Below are positions 1 to 10,696 of a stretch of DNA of 64,000 nucleotides, one piece after another; position 1 is the stretch's first letter, and the number at the start of each line of letters is the position of its first letter. A program made the translations under genes and the position numbers. The stretch covers positions 2,184,537 through 2,248,536 of the forward strand of contig VZTG01000482.1 of the NCBI GenBank assembly GCA_013397845.1. The letters run 5' to 3'. This stretch comes from Melanocharis versteri. Its lineage: Eukaryota; Chordata; Aves; Passeriformes; Melanocharitidae. The notes under the pieces are model-generated. The model was not told the origin of the DNA and did not search any database. It worked only from the letters and a program-made list of their open reading frames with translations.

Positions 1-320
1 CTCTCACCTGTGCATCCCCGACCATCTGGCCACACAAAACCCTCACACTACATTTACCACAGACTGCTGGACAAACACAGTTTTGTGCAGACTTTAAAAA
101 GGCAATTCATTTAAATAATCTGAATAAATTCACCAGTAACACTTAGTACTCATTAAGAACTTCCATTCATTAGGGAATCCGTTGAACAGCAGAGATTTTT
201 TCATCATTTATTTTTCTAAGCAATTAAACAAATAGAACCAAGCCAGAATCACTGGCAGTATACAGACAACCTGAATGTATTTATATGCATATAGACTTGA
301 TTTCAAACTGAGAATCTTAC
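1..320. other. PARG intron, no feature seen
   Basis: AT-rich intronic sequence to the left of the last PARG exon in the window. A GTGAG-type donor-like site sits on the minus strand at positions 3-7. The sequence before it does not translate to known PARG residues, so no exon is called. Confidence 0.6.
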
Positions 321-404
321 CTTCAAATCATGTGAGCAGGTAAATTTGTTAAGTAAGGCAGTTTGGATTAGTTCCCATCGACTTCCAGCAGTTCTGTCTC
401 CATT
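321..404 (-). CDS. PARG: PARG coding exon (probably exon 6)
   Basis: Eighty-four bases encode 28 residues, including NGDRTAGSRWELIQTALLNK. The exon is phase 0 at both ends, with an AAAG acceptor at 405 and a GTAAG donor at 316-320. It continues directly from the preceding exon ending PVEDE. The next exon (human DAILKYNVAYSKKW) is not in the window. Confidence 0.93.
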
Positions 405-3400
405 CTTTAAAGCAAAAGCCCAAAACAAAGTCAAATTAAGTTATTCAAAACAGAAAAACACATTTACTAATAACTGTCATCTGTAAAACCGGTAAGTGAA
501 AAGACTGAGTGTTTTTAATAGAGGCTAAAAGAATTCTTTGTTTCTGAGTCAAGTATCAATAACCATTATAGAGTTTTTACTACAGGACACACCTGCTGAT
601 TATATTCACCCTAGTCTGAAGCATTTCAGTGGGTATGTTTAAGTCTCAAGCAGTGACAAGAAATACCAGACCAACAAAGCACGCAAGGCTAATCTCAGCC
701 ATTGTTTTAGCAGAAGAGTCAGATACGCCTCACTATCAGCAATACCTGACAGAGTATTACAATCAAACTGTGTTTACAAATACATTCACATCTGCTGAAA
801 TTGCAAATTGCTTCACACACACACAAAATATATAACATATAAATACATAAGGAAATAAATATATCATTTATAAAGAGTTCAAGCTTACACTCCATGTATG
901 TATACAAATATATACATATCATCAAATCATTGGCTAGGCAAAATAATTACCAGGAAAAAAGAGCCTTCTGCTCTGTCTGAAGCATCATGACCCAAAATCC
1001 AGTTTTTCAGACTTGATTTTCTAATTCCACAGTCAGTTTGACAACTGAGCAAATGCAGTAAACTGAAAACTCATCTATGTGGAAACAAACTTATTTGATT
1101 ACACAACAGTAAATACTTAATCTTACCTCATCCTCTACAGGGTATAAATTTTGTTCTGAGCAGGGCATTTTAACATGCTTGTTGTCCCACAAATCTTTGT
1201 AGTGAGTTGGAAAAGGTTTAGGTACTTCTCCTTCCCTCAGAAGATCTACCTGTAACACAAAAGGAGAGGGGAAAAAAAATTAAGACTCTACTTTCAAGTT
1301 TTTAAATGGAAGAAATAAAAAGTAAGCAAAAATACAGTTTAAAAAGCTCTCATCTACAGCCATCCCTTTTGGAAAGGGGAAAGCTACAAACTGACAACAT
1401 GATAGCTACTCAGAAAAAAAATCAATCTGTTAATCTTACATTAAACTTGCTGAAAAGGATTCCACCTTATCATTAGACCTCTTGAAACACACTCAAATAA
1501 AGGTAATATATTCAATTACTATATATCCAATCACCAGCTAAAGATTTCCTCACTTATCAAGTATCTACATATTTCATCCAAGTATTTTCCAAATGTAGTT
1601 ACAAATGTAACCATAGTCATGTGCAGAAATAGTTTTTTAACTTAACACTGAAAGAGATGAGAAATCATTACAGATAGAGCAATATCTCATGTTTACTCCA
1701 CAGAACATCAGAAAAGTAAAAATAAAGAACACCATGTTCTTAAAAACCTAATTTGCTATTTAGCCCTCTGACAGCACTAAGCCTCTCAGAATATGTGTTT
1801 GAATCCAGTGTACCTTTCTTTTGGTTGGGATTTATCCATCACCCCATAGGTTTCTGGTCATGTTTTATTTCAACAATAATTGGATTGCATACTACTCCAA
1901 AGGATTAAAGGCAAACATATCCAAATTAATCTAAAATGAAGTGGTAAAATGGCTAGAAACTATTTCATTCTGTGTCTTTTTCATATCTTGACTATCTTCA
2001 GCCTTTTGTATGTCTTGAACCCAAACCAGAATCACAATTAACAATGAAAACAAAGCATGAAAATGTTGGAAGTACCAATTTTACTTGTAGACATATTTAA
2101 ATTCCCAAACTTTACAACTCAGTCAAGGAAGCACATCCCCCCCCCCAAAACAAAAATACTTGCTCCTAACAAGACACAGGCAGCAGAACCATTATTATGT
2201 TTCTTCTGGATCTTAATATCCTAATTCTATGCACCAGAATAGCCAATTTTCAGGAAAATCAGTTGCCCCAGCCTGCTTGCAAGGAATGGCAAAGAAATAG
2301 TACAAGCAGGATGTCGAAATACAAGACCAACAGGTGGCATTTCATATCACTGAACACTGCAGGCAGAACTCTGACTGGAGGCAATGCAGTGCATTACTGT
2401 ACCCTGACGGTCACGGTGTGGCTGGCTGAGGGTCGCAGGTGAGGCAGACGGGCCCCACACGCCGGCATCCTTCTCATCTCTTCAATCGGGGCTCCAAACC
2501 ATTTCTTGTTGGTTGGCAGAGGAGGTGGTGTATATTTAGCAACCTTCCTTCCCGGTCTCTGGGGTCTGAACTCACACTTTTCTTTCCTGCTGTTAAAATA
2601 CAAGGCATTGAAACATTTTATTTCCACTGAAAAAACAGGTAGGCAAATATACAAACTTCCACCCCAGGGTTACAATAAGAACAGTCAGTTTATTTGCCAG
2701 CCTTCACCGTGGCCTCAGGCCAAAGCTTTATTTGGGGAGAACTCCCACCACCACCAACCTTCCCCTCCCCAATACACACAAGTACATGTCTACCAAAACA
2801 CTCTTCTCTACAGGCTGACAAACCCCCTCACAGAACTGCAGTGGGTTAGCAAGGCAGGGAATTCCTCTGCAGAGCCACGCACCTTCCCAACAGGATCTGT
2901 TTATCCATGGACAATGCCCCAGTAAAGATGTGCAAAACTACTTCCTTGCCCTACTTGAAGGACTCGAGTCAAGTAAAACAATTGCGTGTTACACCAAAAT
3001 ACACAGTCATTCTGTTTCTGCTCACTCCTTAGGTGCTTATTCACTTTCCAGCTCCCACTGAAATCTAAGGCTTTCAGAGCAGAGATTATCCTTTTGTCCT
3101 TCCACAACACCTGGCATGCAAAGTTCTGCTTCATGCTCAGGGCTCCTATTTCCATTGCTGCAGTGTGTAATTACCAGTCCTTCTCTCTCTCAAATTATGA
3201 ATAGAGCCAAACAAACCAACCAACCAACCAACCAAACAAAAACCCAAACCCCAAAACCATAACAAAAAACCCCAAATATCTCTACAATGGCTCTCAAAAG
3301 TGAGTTTTTCCCAAGCCCATTTCAATCAGAGCATCAATAGCATTGATGGTTCAACAAAACAGATTCACTATTTTTGACAGATCAAACTAATAAGAATTGT

Positions 3401-6400
3401 AAGAATTGCACTGGACAAACTTACCCTTCAAAAACCCTACAAACAACCCCATTAAAAATAAGCCATATGTTGTCAATCTTATGTCAGTTGTCTTTGTATC
3501 TTAAAATACATTTTGCAAAACTCTTTATACAATCCAGCCTCTGAAATTCTACCACCAAAGAGGAAATTTCCAAGCATGAAAAAACCAGATGAAGAGGCAG
3601 ACAGAACGTTACCTTTTCTCCTCAACTTTAGGTATCCTCATGAAGTGAGAAGTGATTTTGGAGTCTCTCTTCACACCCTGTTTTACACCTTTGCATTCTG
3701 ATGATGGAGCAGGAGAGATCCCAGGTGCCTTTGTATGCAGACCGTCCTCTTTAACAGAATTATCTACTTCCTCAAAGCTTTCACAGCTCTTGGCAGAACA
3801 ACGTGATTTCCTTGACTCCAATTCAGCGTCCCCATATTGAATTCTAAAAGATTTGTTTATGGGTTTTGACAAATTAATCTCCTCTCGTTCATCCAGAAAT
3901 GGACATGTTTCTTCATCGACCTCTGACCCATGGCAGCTATTTTTAGAATTATCCACATCCATCGGTGACTCCGGTTCACTTTCTTTCTCAAAGGCAGGCG
4001 AGTCCCCTGAACTGCTCTGACACTTGCTCAGTTTCCCAGGACCTCCAAGACCAGATACACAGGCATCACAACCAGCATCTGAAAGTGGACTTTCTGGAAC
4101 TACATCCCCTTCCTCTTGTTCACCCATTAAACAGACAGAATTGCAACTCTTCAGCTTCTGTGAATTGCACGAAGCCACTTGTCCATCTGTCTCAACATCT
4201 TTTGAAGAAGGTTTTGAATTTCCTGTTTTTGAAGCCCGGCCTGATAACTTCCTCTGAGTCCAAGTGGCACTGCTTTCTTCACAGCCTCTCTGCTTGCCAG
4301 TTTTGTGCATCTGATCAATGTTGGCATTTTTAAAGAGGTCTCCAGCCTGTGGCCCCTTCACGGGATCTGTATCTAAGACTGCATCTTTGTCCTCAGCCTC
4401 CCAGTTACACGTGCTGCCTGTCTGAGGCAAATTTACTTGCTTTGCACCAACTTCCACAGATATTTTTGCATAATTTTGCTGACAAGTATTCTCTAGCTTT
4501 TTCACATCATGCTCACAAAAGTTCTCTTTTTTAATGGAAGTCATCTTAGGATTTGCTTCAGTATTGTTATTAATTTTGCTGTGCAAGCTGTGGAAGAGAA
4601 GTAAGGGAATTCAATGTCTTATTTCCAAATGAAATTTCTGTGCATATTTTTTTTAAGGAACGATGATAAACAAACAATAGAAAGTACAGATTTTTATTCA
4701 TTCTACTCTGTAAGTGAGCACTACCAGGATCAACAAGTTTTTCTGCACTGAGGACTGTAGCTCACCAGCAACCTATTCCCATTTAAAGGCTCCAAAGGAT
4801 GATCAGTTGCTTACCTCAGGAATCTATTCCAGTCATTCATTATCCTTATCTTCAAATCTAAACAGTAGGAGGCTATTATTTAGCTATTTTCTCCAGATGA
4901 TAAAAAATTAGAAGTTGTGATAAAGTCCTCCATAACTTTCATTTTTATCCATTAAATATAATGAGCAAGGAAATCAATGGTTTTATGGCCATTCCCTCAG
5001 AGCTACAAATTCGTCTTTTAGAAGAGCAGGGCACAGCAGTCCAAAGTCTCGTATTACTCCCTTACTTTTATAACCAGCCCATGACTCTTGAAAAAAACAC
5101 CATACAAAAGCTCAAGTGTAAAATAGATTTCAAACTGATAATAAAAATTAAAATATGGATTAAATCAGGGGGGTTTTAAGAGAAAAAGAACCTGATTTGT
5201 CTTTGTGTAAGGCAGTGCAGGATAGAAACATGTCCTAATGGTTACATGGGGAAATGAAGTGTTTTGTACAACCAGATGTCAGAAAGTCGTTTCGCATTTA
5301 CATACTAATTTATGCATCAGTGTATTGACAAAGAAAATTACTTAGAGGAAACATGAATATTAAAAAAACCCGGACTAGTCTTGGTGAATGCACCACTCTA
5401 ACAGCATCTTCTCCTGAACGTATTGTTACAACACTGTATATTCCCAATGCAAACTGAGAACACTAAACTCTGGAAGTCTGGTCACTGCCCAGCTTCCCAC
5501 TTATACTAAATAGGAACGCAATTACCACACACTCCTAAATTCAGCCACTGAACATTTTAATAGATTATAGATTCCTGAAAGCATTCATTCACTCCATGAA
5601 TCGTAACAGATCCTCTTCTAAAAGACCACTCAGGATAAGGAGATGATAGCTTGGAACTTCATCCACAGGATGATTATTTGAAAACAAAAGGATCTTAGAG
5701 GGTTTTATTTCATGATAATTTAACTTCCCATGTATGCTTTTATTCCTGCTAATTTTGATGAACAAAAACGAGTTACGATACTGCTGCCATCTCAATGACT
5801 CTTTAAAGGTACTGATGGTATCTGTTGCCAACTTGAGAAATTAAATCTAATATAAAGATAAATTTAAACTAAAATTGTGATGTTAACTGCAATAGAAAGG
5901 CACATTAAATGTTTACAGAACTAAAGGCTTCTTAGAACTGCCTAGGCTCTAATCTGTCAGCAAGGATGGAGGAGGGCATAGAAGAGCTATACTCTAAAGG
6001 GAATTTAAAAAAAATAAAATAATTCGTTCCCTCCTTAAGAATCCTCTTAACATCCTCGATTTAGTGCAACCTGTAAGCTTGTAATCAGCCCTGCACACTT
6101 CCGTATTAATCATTATCACAAGTCCTCCCAGCTATTTTTAGCACTCCTATGGACTTCAATCTCTATTTATTAGCAAACATCAGTGAAAAAGAAACCAGCG
6201 CATTTACAAATTGCAACTACAGAAAAATAATATCTGATATTCCTCTGCACCAGACAGTTAAATTCTTTGGAGTATAATTTTAATGAAGCCTTGCAATCAC
6301 TGCTCCTGACAGACCATGATAGCACCTGTAAATTCTGGCTGTAATTAAATCAAGCTGCACATGTTTAAACTACAACCACAGTCCAATGAGACAAACCAAA

Positions 6401-9400
6401 ACAGACTTCTGTCTGTAAATTAACAGCAAAACAGTGAGTTGGTCACAGGACTATCAGTGCAAATCTGCAACTGTTAGTGCCCTATGTCAAACAAAAATGA
6501 AAGCAGAACTGTTGACCAAAGACATAGTCTGATATTACAACTAAATTGATTCAGTGTTTGGCTGCCACTGGAAGCAACACTCCCACTTTGCCTTCCCTTG
6601 CTCCAGGTTCCCATCTTTTGCCTCGTAGGAGCAGACGTATTTATTCACCTAAACAGTGAGGCGCTTCAGGAATCTACATCAGCAATAAGTTTGGGCTTGG
6701 GTGTCTAGAGAGGATGGGTGGGGGACTAGTTAGCTGTTTGTAGTGAAAGTGTCTCAGTTTGTTACTCAAGAGGATGTGCCAAGGTAAGGAAAGCAGGGGC
6801 TGCCTCCATCTAGCCAGCTGTACTGCCAACCTGCGCTTCTAGCTCCCACCAGGCCCCCTCAAAGCACACAGCTTTGGAACAGGATTATGTCGTGCTTTTT
6901 ACCTTTTGGACTCCGTTGTCTTGGGTCCTTTATTCTCCAACCAACTGGTAATTGTCCGCTGTTTACAAACTGAAAAACCACAGTTCACTGTCATTACATG
7001 AAACATGATAAAACTGCAACATCACTGCATATGAAAAAGGTAACTTGTAAAGGGTGAAGATAAAAACACCTCCAATTAAGCCCTCATTAGCATCTCTACT
7101 ACAGGGAGCATCCAGACACTAGCAGTATTAAAATTACATGTGATGCAATACTTAATTTGCATCAGTCAGCAGTTGTAGGTTTTGTAATAATCTTTATAAA
7201 TTCCAGTCATGTTGTATGGTGGGATTTGTTTCATCCAACCTTTTTTCTAAATATAGTTAAAAGGTTAAAAATATACAGTGAATGTGTAGAATTAAAAAAA
7301 AAAAAACAAAAACAAAGGAACCTGAACTTTCTAGCTCTCATCATTACCTTTAATCACCACCACAGTGAGCCCCAAAAACTTCTGCTGAATTTTGGAATGA
7401 ATAGGCAACGTGACATAACTTAAAATCAAAAAAGACCAAACAACAAGGCATCTTTGAGGACCCATCCAAGAACTTTATTTGTACGTAGCATACTGTGAAA
7501 CACAAGGCTCAGTATAAGCATAGCACACACTAGAAGTGACAAGCACTCAGAAAAGGACTTTTTCTTTTCTCCTCCATCCATTAACAATTTGAAAAGCTTT
7601 TCAATGCTTACTCCCCTAAACAGCAACAAAATGAAGGACACGGTTTTTTCAGATTTACTACCAACAATACAGTTCCAGCCTTATCTGTGTGTCGTTGCAG
7701 CTCAGACAAGCTTGCAATAGCACAACAACATGTGAACTAATTATGCAGAGACTTGGGAGGGGGGAATAGAGAGAAAAAATTCAAAGCAATTCTTTAAAAG
7801 CTGGAAAACATTCTTTATCAGTATAAGGGGTTTTGTTGTTTTTATTTAAAGATACTCTGCAAATTTGGCAACTAGCTTAAATTCCCTTTCTTTCCACTTG
7901 CCAAGAGAAAGCATCTACCTGCCAATGCTGGCTGTGCAAGGTGTTTGCTCACTGCTTTCAGCTGGGTAAGGAACAGCTGCAGTACCTTACTGTAACAATA
8001 GTTTTGCAGAGCTTCAAAACCAGTAAATCAGATCTGGCTCCTCTGACTCTGAATGAATATGGGAAGTCACAGCAGCGTTCTGCAAATGGAGGTTGTGTAA
8101 TTTGTAACAAAGACAGCTTAGGCCACAGGTAACTTAAGAGACATTGTTTCATAAACGCTTTCCCTAGCACTCAAGGCCTTGAACACCTTTATACAGCTGC
8201 TAATCAAATACCCTCATCAGAGGATATCAGAATTTTTAGAATAAGAAGTAATCTCCAGAAAATACTAAAATAATTTTCAGTTAGTCTGTGATGGCACAAA
8301 CAACAGTGCAAAACTGCCACCATGTGACTGGGTTACCAGGGAGCAATGCCGAGCTGGATGTAGCACAAGGACCCCTGTGCCATCATCAGCCATTCAGCAT
8401 TTCAAAAAACATTCCGCTTCACCCCACTCAGACAAAAATAACAGACTGACAGATTTTATGAATTAAAATATTTTTCTTTCCAAAGATTCACTAAATTTAA
8501 ATCTAGTAGTCATTCTGATTAGCAAATTTCACCTTCTTACATTTGAAGTGTTAATCCAAATTGCCTACAGGTAAGCAACCAGAAAAAAAAAGCCAAACAC
8601 AAAAACCTGAAGAGGCATGTTAAAACATGAGACAAATAAACCCCTTCAAAGGCATCTGACTACCTCTTGAGTCTTCCTTGTGCTGAGGAAGAAATACTTA
8701 TTCATTAGCAAAATAAACAAAAACGATGGCAACAGCACCAGAACAGAACAAAATGGCTTTAGTTTGAACTTCAACATCTGAGCAGCCATGTAAGCCCTCC
8801 AACCAACATAACATACATCACTTCCATACTTCCAGCACAGCTTTTTGCTATAGATAAGGTGGTGAAAACAAGAGGCACACAAAGACAACACATGCTTATT
8901 CTCAGCGCAAACAACAGAACAAGACTTTGCTGTCATTTTTCTTTCAAATGGCATCTTTATTTCTACTCAAAATTCCCCAAACCATTCCCATAAAACAAAC
9001 TACCCCCTACAATCTACCTTTGAGGAAAACACCTTAATTTTCATTTACTCTGTAGGAGTGTACACCTCTAACTCCAAACTATCATCTACTCAAAGTTGCC
9101 TCTTAGTTAAGGGTTAGTGAGGTTTAACTCATCAGCTGCAGATAACAGCACATCTGTTTGAGGTCTTTTTCCCCTTCCATGCATTCCTTTCTATTCCTGA
9201 AAGAGGTGCATTAAAATTTAATTTTGACAGCGTTAGCTCCAAACAGAAAACAAGACTAAGGAAGCCACGCGGGAACTTCATCTACCCAGCTTTGTTAGGC
9301 GGCAGGACGAGCAGCCACCCCACCCCACCCCACAGGGCCAGCAGCGCTCCAGGCTGGCAGCCACGTGCTTATGTGAGCTCCTGTCATTACTCTTGGCTCT

Positions 9401-9987
9401 CTCAGTGTGACAGCCCGGCACAACCCCCGCTGAAAGCCCTTTTTCCCGCAGCAAGTATTCGTCCCCTCTCTAGCAGAACACGCTACCTTTGGCGGCTCAC
9501 ACCCTTCTGCAATTATTCGCACTGTTAGTGGAAACTTGCAAGGAATCAGGCACAAAACCTGTATAAAGATCCTGCGTCCAAAGCCGTCTCCAAGAAGAAG
9601 CGGCGCGCACTGACCACACCACCGGGCTGGGATCCGGGGGGCACGCTGGCACTGGGAAGCGAAGTTAGAGACGATTCCAGCCCGAAGAGGAAGGGCAGCT
9701 CCGGGGAGGCTCCGTGCACAGGCACATGCGGCCCCCGCCGGCAGCAGCACGGGAGAGATGCCCTGAGCGGCAGCGAGGGGCACGGGCGCTCGGCAGAGCC
9801 CCGGCCCGCTCGCCTCCTCCTCCCGCCCAGCCCCAGGCGCGACCGCGGGCGGGCCAGGCTGTGGGGGCGCCGAGCAGCGCTCCCGGCTCGGGCCCGTTCA
9901 GCTGCCCAGGCTCTGCAGGCAGCGCCGGCCCGTCCCCGCACCCCGACAGCGAACAGGCGGCCGAAGGAGGCGAGGGCGGCACGGAGG
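321..9987 (-). CDS. PARG: PARG, poly(ADP-ribose) glycohydrolase, 5' part (partial gene)
   Basis: PARG hydrolyses the ribose-ribose bonds of poly(ADP-ribose) in nucleus, cytoplasm and mitochondria, reversing PARP signalling. Five coding exons read right to left with matching phases: 6903-6969, 3613-4587, 2403-2586, 1127-1249 and 321-404. Together they give about 477 residues of the regulatory N-terminal half and the start of the region leading to the macrodomain. Recognisable blocks are the PCNA-binding box (QRTITSWL), ESPMDVDNSKN, DSKITSHFMRIPK, KKWFGAPIEEMRRMP and HYKDLWDNKHVKMPCSEQN. The catalytic GGG-x6-8-QEE signature is not in the window and must lie beyond position 1. The first coding exon was not found and probably falls in the sequence gap at 9988-10339 or close to it. 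The gene is divergent from TIMM23. Exon numbers 2-6 are inferred from the human gene. Confidence 0.95.
405..2402. other. PARG introns around the 1127-1249 exon
   Basis: Two AT-rich introns (405-1126 and 1250-2402). They hold short CA-type and AT-type simple stretches near 817-920 and a run of C residues near 2138-2148. No other gene or recognisable mobile element was seen. Confidence 0.6.
1127..1249 (-). CDS. PARG: PARG coding exon (probably exon 5)
   Basis: A 41-codon exon starts VDLLREGEVPKPFPTHYKDL and ends YPVEDE. It is flanked by a CAG acceptor at 1250-1252 and a GTAAG donor at 1122-1126, and both ends are phase 0. The residues are nearly identical to the mammalian protein as remembered. 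Confidence 0.95.
2403..2586 (-). CDS. PARG: PARG coding exon (probably exon 4), mitochondrial-targeting segment
   Basis: This 184-base exon begins with the last base of a split AGG codon. It encodes KEKCEFRPQRPGRK, then KYTPPPLPTNKKWFGAPIEE, then MRRMPACGARLPHLRPSAS and HTVTVR. The acceptor is CAG at 2587-2589 and the donor GTACAG follows AGG at 2403. In mammals the MRRMP...LRPS block is the regulatory/mitochondrial-targeting segment just before the catalytic domain. Two residues differ from the remembered human sequence (see findings). Confidence 0.93.
2587..3612. other. PARG intron with CCAA tetranucleotide repeat
   Basis: Intron between the large regulatory exon and the next exon. Apart from the CCAA microsatellite near 3207-3240 no feature was seen. 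Open frames on the plus strand here show no similarity to known proteins. Confidence 0.6.
3207..3240. repeat. (CCAA/CAAA)n microsatellite
   Basis: About five tandem ACCA/CCAA units (plus strand) followed by an A/C-rich tail to about 3275. It lies inside a PARG intron and is likely length-polymorphic. Confidence 0.8.
3613..4587 (-). CDS. PARG: PARG large regulatory exon (probably exon 3)
   Basis: At 975 bases this is the largest PARG exon in the window, entirely within the poorly conserved, low-complexity regulatory region rich in Ser, Glu and Lys. It starts with the last base of a split Ser codon after a CCACAG acceptor (4588-4593) and ends in a split Arg codon at a GTAACG donor. Conserved islands are DVVPESPLSD, ESPMDVDNSKNSC and DSKITSHFMRIPK. 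The mammalian caspase site MDVD is kept at 3951-3962. The position of the second site, DEID, reads EEGD at 4104-4115. The reading frame opens without an ATG at the exon start, as expected for an internal exon. Confidence 0.95.
4588..6902. other. PARG intron
   Basis: A 2.3-kb AT-rich intron between the PIP-box exon and the large regulatory exon. Short open frames (for example 4961-5179 plus, 5589-5831 minus) have no family resemblance and are treated as chance. Confidence 0.6.
6903..6969 (-). CDS. PARG: PARG coding exon with PCNA-binding (PIP) box (probably exon 2)
   Basis: This 67-base exon is too short to show as a long open frame. It has a TTTTTCAG acceptor (CAG at 6970-6972) and a GTAAAA donor. 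It encodes (x)CKQRTITSWLENKGPKTTES followed by K. Its end joins the next exon as SLHSK, matching human ESLDSKENNN. The human PIP-like box QKTITSWM is conserved as QRTITSWL. The first two bases complete a codon begun in the missing first exon. Confidence 0.9.
6970..9590. other. PARG first intron
   Basis: Intron between the missing first coding exon and the PIP-box exon. A 102-codon minus frame at 8646-8954 contains a hydrophobic C-terminal stretch but lacks family signatures or supporting splice context. It is not called. Confidence 0.55.
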
Positions 9988-10510
9988 NNNNNNNNNNNNN
10001 NNNNNNNNNNNNNNNNNNNNNNNNNNNNNNNNNNNNNNNNNNNNNNNNNNNNNNNNNNNNNNNNNNNNNNNNNNNNNNNNNNNNNNNNNNNNNNNNNNNN
10101 NNNNNNNNNNNNNNNNNNNNNNNNNNNNNNNNNNNNNNNNNNNNNNNNNNNNNNNNNNNNNNNNNNNNNNNNNNNNNNNNNNNNNNNNNNNNNNNNNNNN
10201 NNNNNNNNNNNNNNNNNNNNNNNNNNNNNNNNNNNNNNNNNNNNNNNNNNNNNNNNNNNNNNNNNNNNNNNNNNNNNNNNNNNNNNNNNNNNNNNNNNNN
10301 NNNNNNNNNNNNNNNNNNNNNNNNNNNNNNNNNNNNNNNGATCCCGGCCCCCGGCCCTTCCCGGGGGTGGGGGCGGAGGGGCCAGGCCTCGGCGGGGGCC
10401 GCGTGTCGCGACGGGCGCTGGTCCCAGGGACATCGTGTTCACCTCACCCCAGCGACTCCCATTCCGCTTCCCGGAAAGGGGGAGTTGCCGGCCGGTGCCG
10501 CCTTTTAAGG
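9590..10510. promoter_or_regulatory. CpG island, PARG/TIMM23 bidirectional promoter
   Basis: GC-rich, CpG-dense DNA flanks an assembly gap and lies between the divergent genes PARG (minus) and TIMM23 (plus). It contains repeated GC-box-like GGGGGCGGAGGGG and CCGCCC stretches. In mammals PARG and TIMM23 share a short bidirectional promoter, so this is the expected start region of both. No TATA box is visible on either side of the gap. Long frames here, some running through the Ns, are artefacts of GC-rich sequence. Confidence 0.85.
9988..10339. other. Assembly gap (352 N)
   Basis: A run of unknown bases in the middle of the CpG island. TIMM23 lacks its first exon (about 35 codons including the start) and PARG lacks its first coding exon. 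Both are most simply placed in or beside this gap. GC-rich promoter exons are often missing from bird assemblies. Confidence 0.95.
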
Positions 10511-10637
10511 AATTGGGCAACTTCAGGGCAGAATTTTCTCTGCTGCCACGCACGAGATCTGCCCCTTTTTGCCTTACAGGATGTGAATTGTTGCTACGCA
10601 TGTTGGTGTTAAAGTGTTCTTTATTTTTTCCTTTCAG

Positions 10638-10696
10638 TAACTGGGATGAGCCCTTTGTCACCGTATTTAAACTTGGACCCCAAGTATCTAGTACAG
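10638..10696 (+). CDS. TIMM23: TIMM23 exon 2
   Basis: Follows a TTTCCTTTCAG acceptor. It completes a split Leu codon and encodes TGMSPLSPYLNLDPKYLVQ, then a GTGAG donor. This is the intermembrane-space region before the first membrane helix. Confidence 0.95.

Noticed and set aside
1..30. Donor-like site (CAG|GTGAG, minus strand) at the left edge
   Set aside because: The preceding bases do not encode the expected next PARG residues, so it is not taken as an exon end.
8646..8954. 102-codon minus frame with hydrophobic C-terminus in PARG intron 1
   Set aside because: It lies inside an intron on the same strand, has no splice sites fitting PARG phases and no similarity to the PARG N-terminus.
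9546..10661. 371-codon minus frame and 264-codon plus frame across the gap
   Set aside because: Both run through 352 unknown bases and GC-rich promoter sequence. They have no family resemblance and are artefacts of N translation.
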